Assembly (NCBI RefSeq): GCF_030731595.1
Contig: NZ_JANQTS010000114.1
Coordinates: 1 to 33,905, forward strand
Origin: Yoonia sp.
GTDB taxonomy: Bacteria > Pseudomonadota > Alphaproteobacteria > Rhodobacterales > Rhodobacteraceae
DNA: 33,905 nt
Direction of reading: 5' to 3'
This document shows positions 25,401-32,437 of the stretch, piece by piece (the first letter of the stretch is position 1; each line of letters begins with the position of its first letter). The notes below the pieces were generated by a model. That model was not told the DNA's origin and did not search any database. It saw only the letters and a list, made by a program, of their open reading frames with translations. Both the position numbers and the translations under genes were made by a program.

Positions 25401-25657
25401 GTGCGCGACTGCGAGGTCATGATCTCTAGCCCGTCAAGACCGCGCAGGGTTTCTTCCTGCGGGTTGACGATCTCGCGCTCGATCTCGGAAGGGGCGGCAC
25501 CGGGCCAGCTTGTCTCGATCACGACGATCGGCTTGCGCACGTCAGGGGCCAGTTGGATCGGGATTTGCGTCAGTGCCAGCACCCCAAAAAGGACGGCCAT
25601 CAAGACGGCGGCGATGACAGCAACGGGGCGGTCGATGGAGAAGCGGATGAAATCCAT
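22496..25657 (-). CDS. RND efflux transporter permease (AcrB/HAE-type)
   Basis: A 1053-residue inner-membrane proton-driven efflux pump, full length for the family, with two homologous halves. Each half has six membrane helices and a large periplasmic loop. The N-terminus MDFIRFSIDRPVAV and the TM4 motif GMIVDAAIVVLENI identify it. Only the first aspartate of the AcrB Asp-Asp pair is kept (D408, followed by A409). At the place of AcrB Lys940 there is asparagine (N947, in GIVVNNAILIV). Drugs, detergents or lipid-like compounds are possible substrates; there is no sign of the heavy-metal (HME) subgroup. Its ATG overlaps the stop of the adaptor gene (TGATG). No outer-membrane TolC-like gene is in the window. 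Confidence 0.95.
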   Translation of the reverse strand: MDFIRFSIDRPVAVIAAVLMAVLFGVLALTQIPIQLAPDVRKPIVVIETSWPGAAPSEIEREIVNPQEETLRGLDGLEIMTSQSRTGQASVTLEFAIGTDMSQSLLLVSNRLDRVGGYPAEANEPTLNTSGADDSPIAWVLITAQDGNTRPIPTYGDFLEDIVKDRVERIPGVAAVNVFGGVTQELQVVVDPQRLARFGLTVPEVVQKLRAENISISAGDVEEGKRRYVVRTESSLNTEEAIRNVVLRSEAFSGGIGRVRVGDVADVGFAFKESTARLRFEGEPGLAFNVVREAGANVITVMEELRAVLAELQAGPVSAQGLIMQQIYDETIYIEGAIDLVTQNIYIGGALAALILMLFLRSPRAVVIVSLSIPVSIVATFVVMAATGRTLNVISLAGIAFAVGMIVDAAIVVLENIYRLREAGHSRRDAAYLGAKQVWGAILVSALTTVLVFVPILVMQLEAGQLFRDIAVAISVSVLLSLVVAVTVIPALASRLLRKDDQKPMRIWGLDHLASGFRAAVMAYVRMTVRFRTVGILMVAVIAGGAAVASWTFLPKLEYLPEGNRNLVFGLIIPPPGYNLETTETIAQRIETVARPLWEAAPAMATEDGTPTIDSFFFVATPGNSFVGAGAVDSQRAGDLIPVLSGPIFAEPGTFGFMTQPSLFGRGVGGGRAIELNISGQDLDDILAVAGRAAGLVSQILPRSEGHQFRPIPGLELGAPEIRLIPDRLRLADAGLDSSALAATVDAFNDGLRVAEITVGAERVDLVLKGDPAINEAARTQDVGNYPVVTPGGQIVPVSALADVVLTAGPTEIRHRERLRTVTLEVRPADNLPLEEAVDLLEREVVAVLEQQGIPQDIRLGVSGTADQLSQTWSAIQINLVVALVIVFLVMAVLFESFVLPLVIMIAVPVAAAGGVGGLAVMNLFQPQPLDMLTLLGFVILVGIVVNNAILIVHQTLFHLREEGMEPIAAIEEATRNRIRPIFMSTLTSVMGMLPLVIFPGEGSELYRGLGAVVVGGLSMSAFLTLLTVPPLLRLCIRKPEPEIKTMMAAPAE

Positions 25658-26757
25658 CAGTTCGTCTCGACCGGCGTGGCGGCGATAGGTTGGCCGGGGC
25701 GCAAACGTTCGTTGCCGCGCACCACGACAAGATCACCGGGGGCTAGCCCCTCGACCACCTCATAACGGTCGCCCAAAGGCACGCCGAGGGTGATGTTGCG
25801 GGGCTGGGCCTGATCGTCGGCAGCCACAAAAACCGTCCAGCCGTCACGCGCCTGTACGAGTGCATCCTTGGGGACCGACAGCACCTCGCGGGCTTCACCC
25901 ACGGGGATATCGACGGTCAGGGATTGGCCGACAGCCGCATCACCGATACGCGCAAGCGCGGGGGCGGAAAACAGCACGGCGCGGGTGCGGGTCGAAGGAT
26001 CCTCGACCGGCAGAAGTGCGCGGAGTTCCAGCGCCAGTTCCACGCCGGTTTCGGTCTGGGCCGTCACCACTTGGCCCGGCACGAGGAAGGTCGTGTAACG
26101 GGATGGTACATTCGCCTGCACCTCAAAGGCGTCGATATCCAGCAGGCGCACAACAGGCGTGCCAGCCTGGATGAACGCACCGGGGATGGTGTTGACTTCC
26201 AGCACAACGCCCGAGAACGGGGCTGTGATCCGGCTACGCTCCAGCTGATAGCTGGTTTCGGCGAGCCGTGCCTCGGCGCTTTTCTCGCGGGCCTGTGCCT
26301 CGACGAATTGCGCTTCGGCTTCCAGAAAATCGGCCTGCGCATCATCGAAACGGCCTTGGCTGAAAGACGTCCCGCCGCGCAGGGCCTCGATCCGGCCAAG
26401 AGCGATACGGGCGCGATCGACACGGGCGCGTGCAGTCTCGATCCCTGCTGCGGCTTCAGCTAACTGGGCCTCGGATTGGGCCACCTGGATGGTCAGCAGA
26501 TCTGCGTTCAACTCCACCAGCAGGTCACCGGTTTGCACGCGGGCCCCTGCCAGCACGTCCACGACTTCGACATAGCCTGCCACGCGTCCGGCGACGTTGC
26601 CGTCGCGCGCGGTGATGACTTCGGCAAAGACAGGGACCGTTTCCGCCAGAGTGCGCAGATCGACGCTCTGCACACCGACTGCCGCAGGCCGGCCCTGCGC
26701 CAGTGCCATCGGTCCCGTCAGACCGATCAAGATCACTAAAATTGCTCGCAAACCCAT
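25657..26757 (-). CDS. RND efflux periplasmic adaptor (membrane fusion protein)
   Basis: A 366-residue adaptor joining the RND permease to an outer-membrane channel. It has a cleavable signal peptide (likely ALA|Q at about 20-21) and no lipobox. The split biotinyl-lipoyl domain is visible as G-x-V-A-G-x-V-x-x-V near 53-64 with G-A-R-V-Q-T-G-D-L-L-V-E-L, and its second half as I-T-A-P-F-S-G-V-V-L-E-V-N. Between them is an alpha-helical hairpin (about 88-175) rich in alanine, glutamate and arginine. A beta-barrel and a membrane-proximal domain follow. It is the first gene of the operon. TTGACT at 26811-26806 on the minus strand could be its -35, but no good -10 is seen at the normal distance. 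Confidence 0.94.
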   Translation of the reverse strand: MGLRAILVILIGLTGPMALAQGRPAAVGVQSVDLRTLAETVPVFAEVITARDGNVAGRVAGYVEVVDVLAGARVQTGDLLVELNADLLTIQVAQSEAQLAEAAAGIETARARVDRARIALGRIEALRGGTSFSQGRFDDAQADFLEAEAQFVEAQAREKSAEARLAETSYQLERSRITAPFSGVVLEVNTIPGAFIQAGTPVVRLLDIDAFEVQANVPSRYTTFLVPGQVVTAQTETGVELALELRALLPVEDPSTRTRAVLFSAPALARIGDAAVGQSLTVDIPVGEAREVLSVPKDALVQARDGWTVFVAADDQAQPRNITLGVPLGDRYEVVEGLAPGDLVVVRGNERLRPGQPIAATPVETN

Positions 26758-26817
26758 TGTCCGACCCCATCACTTCCATAGGGTAAGCTAGCGTAAGTCG
26801 CCCAAAGTCAACGCAGT

Positions 26818-26836
26818 AGCCCGCTCTTGGCGGGCT
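26818..26836. terminator. Hairpin between AEC gene and RND operon
   Basis: AGCCCGC-TCTTG-GCGGGCT forms a 7-bp stem with a 5-nt loop. It lies downstream of the AEC transporter gene (stop at 26921) and just upstream of the presumed RND promoter, a sensible place for a terminator. It lacks a T-run on the minus strand; on the plus strand TTGTTGTG follows. A second weak inverted repeat, AGCGGT/ACCGCT, is at 26873-26892. Confidence 0.35.
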
Positions 26837-26920
26837 TGTTGTGCCTGAACTTAAAGCACTGCACAAGAATTGAGCGGTGAAGTGGAACCGCTGTCGCGTG
26901 TTTGCTTTGGGCGGAGGGAT

Positions 26921-27850
26921 TTAGGGCAGCAGATAAAGCCAGACCCAGACAGTCAGGATCGACAGGCCCGTGCCCATCAGCACAGCCGAGGCCGCAACCC
27001 GCCGCGCCTTGCCATACATATTGGCAAAGACATAGGTATTGATCCCCGGGGCCATGGCTGCGGTCAGGATGGCCGAGCGCAACGCGGTGTCAGAGAGGTC
27101 ATTGGCCTTGGCCAGACCCCAGACAATTGCAGGGTGCATGACCAAGGAAATGGCGACAACAAAAAGGATCGTGCGCATATCACCCTCGGGGCGATAGCGG
27201 TACAGCACACCGCCCAGGCCAAAGAGCGCCGCAGGCAAAGCCGCCCGCACCATCAGATCAATCGCGTCGGTCAGGACCGAGGGCATGGGGATACCGCCAA
27301 GGTTGACGATGAACCCAAGCGTGATGCCGACGATGAGCGCATTATGGAACATGCCACTGATCACCTTGCCCGGCAGCGCCATGATGCTGCCGCCGCGATT
27401 GCGGGCGATCTCCATCGCGGTAATACCCACGGCATAGCAGAACGGCGAGTGGACAGCGATGATCGCGTAATTCGCTTCCAGTGCGGATGCGCCATAGGCG
27501 CGTTCGGTGATCGGCAGGCCCAAGAGCAGCGAATTTGAAAACAGGCAACAAAAGCCGATCGCGACACTGTCCTCCCAATCGCGCCCGAACAGAAAGCGCG
27601 CGCCCAGCAGCCCCGCCAAAAAGCCCGCAAAGGCCCCTGCATAGAAACTGCCCAGCAAGGTCAGGTCAAAGTTCTGTTCCAGATCAAGCGAAGAAATGGC
27701 GCGGAACAGCAGGCAGGGGATCGCGAAGCCTTGGGTGAACTTCATCAGTCCATCGACGCCGGCGTCGCTGAAATACCCTTTCCACACAGCAACATAGCCA
27801 AAGCCGATGACCAGAAAGACGGGAAGGATGACGTCAATCAGCGCAGCCAT
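26921..27850 (-). CDS. AEC family (auxin efflux carrier-type) transporter
   Basis: A 309-residue membrane protein with about ten hydrophobic helices in two five-helix halves, as in the AEC family. Bacterial members move malate, malonate or other small organic acids, some outward. Visible family features are I-D-V-I-L-P-V-F-L-V-I-G-F-G-Y at the start, F-x-N-S-x-x-L-G-L-P-I near residue 107-115, and the late TAAMAPGINTYVFANMYG, which corresponds to the broken-helix region of this fold. AGGAG about 7 nt upstream fixes the ATG at 27850. It lies 72 nt after the MBL hydrolase gene, behind a repeat element, so it may be transcribed separately from that operon. Confidence 0.9.
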   Translation of the reverse strand: MAALIDVILPVFLVIGFGYVAVWKGYFSDAGVDGLMKFTQGFAIPCLLFRAISSLDLEQNFDLTLLGSFYAGAFAGFLAGLLGARFLFGRDWEDSVAIGFCCLFSNSLLLGLPITERAYGASALEANYAIIAVHSPFCYAVGITAMEIARNRGGSIMALPGKVISGMFHNALIVGITLGFIVNLGGIPMPSVLTDAIDLMVRAALPAALFGLGGVLYRYRPEGDMRTILFVVAISLVMHPAIVWGLAKANDLSDTALRSAILTAAMAPGINTYVFANMYGKARRVAASAVLMGTGLSILTVWVWLYLLP

Positions 27851-27888
27851 TGTGGCTCCTGTTGCTGGCGGCTGCGCCGCACTTTGAT

Positions 27889-27922
27889 GCCTCCGGCGGG
27901 GATATTTGGGCTCGAAAGAAGA
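27889..27922. repeat. Rhodobacteraceae-type intergenic repeat element
   Basis: This starts GCCTCCGGCGGGGATATTT and ends GCTCGAAAGAAGA. It lies directly after the MBL gene stop codon. From memory, CCTCCGGCGGGGATATTT followed by an A/G-rich AAGAAGA is a very common intergenic element in Rhodobacteraceae genomes, usually at gene ends. The CCTCCGGCGG part is a small inverted repeat. The purine-rich side reads as TCTTC/TTTC on the minus strand, before the hairpin rather than after it, so it is not a normal minus-strand terminator. Confidence 0.5.
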
Positions 27923-28726
27923 TCAAGGTAAAGGGACCGTAAAGGTCATCCCGTCATAGGCCGGATGCACGTGATCGGGGGTTTCGGCGGCGACGGTGGC
28001 GTAATCAAGATCGTTGTGCATGTTGGTCAGGATCGCCTGGCGCGGGGCCACTTTCGCGATCCAGTCCAGCGTATTGGCCAGATGCGAATGGGTCGGGTGC
28101 GGCGTGCGGCGCAGCGCATCCACGATCCAAGTGTCCAGCCCTTGCAGTGCGTCCCAAGTGGCCTTTGGGATGGCGGACACATCTGGCAGATAGGCCACAT
28201 CGCCAATCCGGAACCCGAGAGCGTCGATATTGCCGTGGACGACTTCGAATGGCTGAAGGGTGATATCGCCCCCCGCCCCGCTGATGGTGATATCGCCCGC
28301 GATTGTGTTCAGCTCGCAGATCGGCGGATAGGCGGACCCTTTGGGTTGCACGAAGACATAGCCAAAGCGGCCCAGCAGGTCATTGCTGGTCGCCCCGTCG
28401 GCCCAGACCTGCAAGGGTTGGTGCGTGTTAAAGACGATCATGCGCAGATCGTCGATCCCGTGCACATGATCGGCGTGGCTATGGGTATAGACAACGGCAT
28501 CAAGCGTGCCGACATCCGCATCGAGCAGTTGCGCACGGAGATCGGGTGTGGTGTCGATCAGCACGCGGGTGGTCTGGTCGCCACTGGTCCGTGTCACCAA
28601 AAGCGAGCAGCGCCGCCGTGCGTTCTTGGGGTTTGTCGGATCACAGGCCCCCCACAGCCCGCCCAGACGCGGCACGCCGCCCGACGACCCGCAGCCCAGA
28701 ATGGTAAAGCTGAGGTGGTCGCTCAT
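27923..28726 (-). CDS. MBL-fold metallo-hydrolase (PhnP-like)
   Basis: A 267-residue metallo-beta-lactamase-fold protein of the PhnP/RNase Z-like branch. The metal motif T-H-S-H-A-D-H is at 81-87, with further ligands expected at H164 (VVHGN), D181 (YLPDVS) and H236 (TNMHND). The N-terminus, GCGSSGGVPRLGG with C12 and C28, is typical of PhnP-like phosphodiesterases. No phosphonate gene is nearby, so the physiological substrate (a cyclic nucleotide or phosphodiester) is unknown. ATG at 28726 overlaps the tatD stop (ATGA). Its place next to tatD is widely conserved in alphaproteobacteria. Confidence 0.9.
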   Translation of the reverse strand: MSDHLSFTILGCGSSGGVPRLGGLWGACDPTNPKNARRRCSLLVTRTSGDQTTRVLIDTTPDLRAQLLDADVGTLDAVVYTHSHADHVHGIDDLRMIVFNTHQPLQVWADGATSNDLLGRFGYVFVQPKGSAYPPICELNTIAGDITISGAGGDITLQPFEVVHGNIDALGFRIGDVAYLPDVSAIPKATWDALQGLDTWIVDALRRTPHPTHSHLANTLDWIAKVAPRQAILTNMHNDLDYATVAAETPDHVHPAYDGMTFTVPLP

Positions 28727-29511
28727 ACCTTGGCCTTCCAGAACAGACGGTCAAAGTTCTCTGTTGTTTGGCGCGCAAAATCGGCGTCGGACAGGCCATA
28801 GATCGCGGCCCCGGCTTTGGCGGTATGGGCGGTATAGGCGGGCTCGTTCCGCTTGCCCCGAAACGGTGGCGGCGCGAGATAGGGGCTATCGGTTTCCACC
28901 AGCACCCTGTCGACGGGGGCTGCGGCAAAGATATCGCGCAGGTCCTGGCTTTTGGGAAAGGCCGCGATGCCGGACATCGACAGATAGAAGCCCATGTCGA
29001 GCGCTGCAGCGGCCAAATCCGCACTGCTGGAAAAGCAATGCATCACGCAGGTATAAGCGCCGTTGTCATATTCCTCGCGCAGGATACGCGCCATATCTTC
29101 GTCCGCCGCGCGGGCGTGGATGATCAAAGGCAGCTTGGTTTCGCGCGCGGCAGCGATATGGATACGCAAGGATTGCTGCTGGATCGCCGCACTGTCAGCC
29201 GTATAGTGGTAATCAAGGCCGGTTTCGCCGATGCCCACGAATTTGGGGTGTGCGGCAAGGGCGATCAATTCGTCCAGCGTGGCCAAAGGCTCGTCAGCTG
29301 CGCTCATCGGGTGGGTGCCAGCGGCGTAGAAGACCGGCGCATATGTTTCTGCAATCGCCCGCACCTGCGGTTCCAGCCGGAGCCTTGTGCAGATCGTGAC
29401 CATACGTGTCACCCCAGCCTCCAGCGCCCGCGCGACGATTGCGTCGCGTTCGGCATCAAAGTCGGGAAAGTCGAGATGGCAGTGGCTATCGACGAGTGTC
29501 GCTTGGGTCAT
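28723..29511 (-). CDS. tatD: TatD family metal-dependent hydrolase
   Basis: A 262-residue TIM-barrel hydrolase of the TatD family, whose members are Mg2+-dependent DNases/exonucleases; the family is unrelated to Tat export despite its name. The metal motif D-S-H-C-H-L-D (H10, H12) is followed by GIGETGLDYHY with the bridging glutamate, a histidine in I-I-H-A-R, M-H-C-F, and the aspartate in ETDSPYLAP. The start at 29511 gives MTQATLVDSHCHLDF, the usual N-terminus. An ATG at 29556 lies inside holB and would add 15 unrelated residues. It follows holB by 10 nt. Confidence 0.93.
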   Translation of the reverse strand: MTQATLVDSHCHLDFPDFDAERDAIVARALEAGVTRMVTICTRLRLEPQVRAIAETYAPVFYAAGTHPMSAADEPLATLDELIALAAHPKFVGIGETGLDYHYTADSAAIQQQSLRIHIAAARETKLPLIIHARAADEDMARILREEYDNGAYTCVMHCFSSSADLAAAALDMGFYLSMSGIAAFPKSQDLRDIFAAAPVDRVLVETDSPYLAPPPFRGKRNEPAYTAHTAKAGAAIYGLSDADFARQTTENFDRLFWKAKV

Positions 29512-29521
29512 CAGGCAGCTT

Positions 29522-30628
29522 TCAGGCAACGGCTGTCGCTTGCGCCGTTTCTTCAATCTTGAAGATCATATCAAGGATCAAGGCGGCAGGGTCAAGGTTG
29601 ACAGCGCGGCCATGGCGCGACCGGTCGGTCAAATCCTGTTGCAATTGCGCCCAGCGCCGCGCGGCCCGATCGTCGGGCGCGATGCGGGCCAGTAGTCGCG
29701 CCTCGCCCATCGCCCCTTGGGCGCTGGGTTCTCCCATCAGCCCCGCCCGCGCGGCCCGCGACAGGAACAGATCAATCAGATCGAGCGTCAGCCCGAACCG
29801 CACATCAGCGGTGCGCCCGGCGCAAGCATCCGCCAGCCGCAATGCGGCGGGGCGGTCGATATGAGGCAAGCTGCTGAACACCTTGATCAACGCGGCATAA
29901 AGCGCCAGTCCATCGTGGTTCAAAAGCCGGATCGCATCGCCGGCAGAGCCTCCCGCAAGGGCCGCGAGGCTTTCTCCGTGGTCAGACAAATGCCCCGCCT
30001 GCGCCAGCGCCTTTTGCAGATCATCGGCCCCAAGACGCAGACAGCGCAATTCCCGACAGCGCGACCGGATTGTCGGCAAGAGCCGCGAGGGTTGATGTGC
30101 CACCAGCAAGATGGTCGCATTGGCGGGTGGTTCTTCTAGTTCCTTGAGGATGGCATTGGCCGCATTGCGGTTCAGCTCGTCTGCGGCATCCACGATAACC
30201 ACGCGACGCCCGCCATCAGCGGCAGACATATGGAAGAAGTTCTTGAGGCTGCGCACCGCGTCCACGGTGATTTCACTGCGCAGTTTCTTGGTCTTGTCGT
30301 CCCAGGGGCGGCGGATCAGCGACAGGCGCGGATGCGCACCCGACTGGATCAATCGCGCATCGGGATGCTCTGGGTCCACGGCCAGCGCAGGATCGCCAAA
30401 CAGGCCCGCTTCGGGATTCGCCAGCAGAAATGTCGCGATTTTCCATGCCAGCGTGGCCTTGCCTACACCACGCGGCCCCGTAATCAGCCAGCCTGAATGC
30501 ATTCGGCCAGCGCTGAATGCATCCAGAAAATCGGCCTCGGCCTTGCCTTGTCCGAAAATCTGCGCGGTTTCGCGCGGATGCGGGGCCCCTGCGATCCGGT
30601 CAGGTTCGGGGATGTCCTCGTCGCTCAT
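29522..30628 (-). CDS. holB: DNA polymerase III subunit delta'
   Basis: The delta' subunit of the clamp loader, 368 residues. The P-loop-like sequence GPRGVGKAT is at 51-59, unusually intact for delta', which in E. coli does not hydrolyse ATP. The sensor/arginine-finger motif S-R-C-R lies after QPSRLLPTIRSRC near 187-193. Between them are the VVIVDAADELNRNAANAILKELEEPP segment common to clamp-loader AAA+ proteins and the T-I-L-L-V-A-H strand. The alpha-helical collar domain fills the C-terminal third. ATG at 30628 overlaps the tmk stop by 4 nt, and tmk-holB adjacency is conserved in most bacteria. Confidence 0.95.
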   Translation of the reverse strand: MSDEDIPEPDRIAGAPHPRETAQIFGQGKAEADFLDAFSAGRMHSGWLITGPRGVGKATLAWKIATFLLANPEAGLFGDPALAVDPEHPDARLIQSGAHPRLSLIRRPWDDKTKKLRSEITVDAVRSLKNFFHMSAADGGRRVVIVDAADELNRNAANAILKELEEPPANATILLVAHQPSRLLPTIRSRCRELRCLRLGADDLQKALAQAGHLSDHGESLAALAGGSAGDAIRLLNHDGLALYAALIKVFSSLPHIDRPAALRLADACAGRTADVRFGLTLDLIDLFLSRAARAGLMGEPSAQGAMGEARLLARIAPDDRAARRWAQLQQDLTDRSRHGRAVNLDPAALILDMIFKIEETAQATAVA

Positions 30629-31233
30629 GCGCGACCTGCGATTTCGCTGGCGATCTGGTCAGGCGTCCGGTTGCCGTCGATCAGGATGCAGCGGTCCGGG
30701 TTGGCCTTGGCCAGGGCCAGAAAGCCGTGGCGCAGGGTTTCCTGAAACGCGAGGCCGAAATCCTCAAAGCGGTCTTCGCCGGATTTGCGGGCCAAGCCGC
30801 GTTCAAGCGCCAGTGCAGGGTCCATATCAATGATGAAGGTCAGGTCAGGTTCGCGCCCGATCATCAGGCTGTGCAGGCTGTCGACCATGCCGCGCAGATC
30901 ACCCCGCGTGGCCCCTTGGTACACGCGCGTGCTATCGGCGAAGCGGTCAGAAACAACCGTTTTGCCCGCTGTGAGGGCCGGTTCAATCGTCTTTTCCAGA
31001 TGGTCGCGGCGGGCGGCTGTGAACAGCAGGATTTCTGTTTCAGGCGACCAGCGATCAGGATCACCTGTCAAAAGCAACTGGCGGATTTCTTCGGCACCGG
31101 GGCTGCCACCCGGCTCTCGGGTCAGGACCACATCTTGGCCCTGCCCGCGCAAATGTTCCGCGAAACGACGTGCCTGTGTGGATTTGCCTGAACCGTCGAT
31201 CCCTTCAAAGGTAATGAACCGCGGGTTGGTCAT
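30625..31233 (-). CDS. tmk: Thymidylate kinase
   Basis: This enzyme phosphorylates dTMP to dTDP with ATP, an essential step in dTTP synthesis. At 202 residues it is of normal length. The P-loop GIDGSGKST is at 11-19, preceded by FITFE. The DR(F/Y) motif is present as D-R-F-A-D-S, with L-T-R-E-P-G-G for nucleotide binding, and a LID region around L-A-R-K-S-G-E-D-R-F-E. ATG at 31233 overlaps the dac stop (ATGA) and gives the usual MTNPRFITFEG start; the frame runs 16 codons further into the dac gene and is not used. Confidence 0.97.
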   Translation of the reverse strand: MTNPRFITFEGIDGSGKSTQARRFAEHLRGQGQDVVLTREPGGSPGAEEIRQLLLTGDPDRWSPETEILLFTAARRDHLEKTIEPALTAGKTVVSDRFADSTRVYQGATRGDLRGMVDSLHSLMIGREPDLTFIIDMDPALALERGLARKSGEDRFEDFGLAFQETLRHGFLALAKANPDRCILIDGNRTPDQIASEIAGRA

Positions 31234-32414
31234 GCCTCTTCTGGCACCTCGGTCGCGCCGCCGGGGCCGAATTTCTGCCAAAGCACAAGGGCGGCCGTCC
31301 GCAGACGGATCGAAAAACCACCGCGGGGCACATCACTTTCAGCGATCAGGGGAATACGTTTTTCCGGCAGTTCGTCCAGTGCAATCACCAACTCTCCCAG
31401 TTGTTGACCCGCCACAATAGGCGCTTCGATCGGACCGTTATAGACAACCTGTGCGGCGATATCGCCCTCGTTCAAGATTGGCACCAAGACCGAGAAATCT
31501 TCTGCAACTGTCAAACCGACCGTCGGAGACGCCCCCATCCAGACGTCGGCAGAGGCGATGCGAGTACCTGCCTCTGCGACTTCCTTTTCAGCGAACTGGC
31601 GAAAGGCCCAGTTGATGATCTTGGTGGATTCCTCGGCACGTGCCTGACGACTTTCCAGACCCGTGATAACAAAGATAACCCGCCGATCGCCCTGCTTGGC
31701 CGAACCCACAAGTCCAAATCCCGCCTCTTCGGTATGGCCCGTCTTTAGTCCATCCGCGCCAATCCCCATCGACAGGACAGGATTGCGGTTGCTTGAATTG
31801 GACGGCACGCGGCCATCGAACGGGAACTCGGTTTCGGCGAAAAGCGGATAGAAGGTTGGAAAATCCGTGATCAAACGATTGGCCAAGATGCCAAGATCCC
31901 GCATCGACATGCGATGTCCAGCGGCGGGCCAGCCGCTTGCGTTCACAAAGGTCGAATTCGTCATACCCATCTGGCGCGCACGATCTGTCATCATCCGCGC
32001 AAATCCGGCCTCTGTCCCATCGGGCGACAAGGCTTCGGCCAGAACAACGCTTGCGTCATTGCCGGACACCACAATCACACCGCGCAGCAAATCCTCGACA
32101 GAAACCCGATCTGTGGTGTCAAGAAACATGGACGACCCGCCGAAACTGGCCGCATGGCTGGAGACAGGAAGAACCTCATCAATCGCCAGACGGCCATCCG
32201 CAACAGCTTCGAAGGCCATATAGATCGTCATCAGCTTGGACATGGATGCAGGCGGCAGCGGCTCGCGCGCATTCTTTTCGAACAGCACTGTGCCGGTTGT
32301 CTGGTCATAGATATAGGCCGCACTTGCCGCTGTCTCGAAAGCATGCGCCCCGAGCGGGGACAGGATCAAGGTGGCGGCCAAAGCGAGGCGGCGCATGCAT
32401 TCAAAACGCATCAT
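31230..32414 (-). CDS. dacA: D-alanyl-D-alanine carboxypeptidase (PBP5/6 type)
   Basis: A penicillin-binding protein that removes the terminal D-alanine from peptidoglycan stem peptides in the periplasm. It has 394 residues. The signal peptide has a cleavage site at about A25|F26 (AHA|FET). The active-site motifs are S57-M-S-K60, S117-G-N and K224-T-G. The C-terminal region, after about 280, is the beta-rich PBP5 C-terminal domain, but no clear amphipathic membrane anchor is visible at the end. The start is chosen at 32414 because AAGGA sits 5 nt before it; ATG at 32420 lies directly against that sequence and 32411 is also possible. It follows the SPOR lipoprotein gene by 23 nt and is coupled to tmk. 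Confidence 0.94.
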   Translation of the reverse strand: MMRFECMRRLALAATLILSPLGAHAFETAASAAYIYDQTTGTVLFEKNAREPLPPASMSKLMTIYMAFEAVADGRLAIDEVLPVSSHAASFGGSSMFLDTTDRVSVEDLLRGVIVVSGNDASVVLAEALSPDGTEAGFARMMTDRARQMGMTNSTFVNASGWPAAGHRMSMRDLGILANRLITDFPTFYPLFAETEFPFDGRVPSNSSNRNPVLSMGIGADGLKTGHTEEAGFGLVGSAKQGDRRVIFVITGLESRQARAEESTKIINWAFRQFAEKEVAEAGTRIASADVWMGASPTVGLTVAEDFSVLVPILNEGDIAAQVVYNGPIEAPIVAGQQLGELVIALDELPEKRIPLIAESDVPRGGFSIRLRTAALVLWQKFGPGGATEVPEEA

Positions 32415-32437
32415 GGTCATCCTTGCTGGTTTGCAGA

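Noticed and set aside
26778-26811. MerR-type promoter with a long spacer before the RND adaptor gene
   Set aside because: TTGACT has a possible TACCCT 20 bp away, but the GCTAGC-centred dyad is not centred in the spacer and no merR-like gene is nearby.
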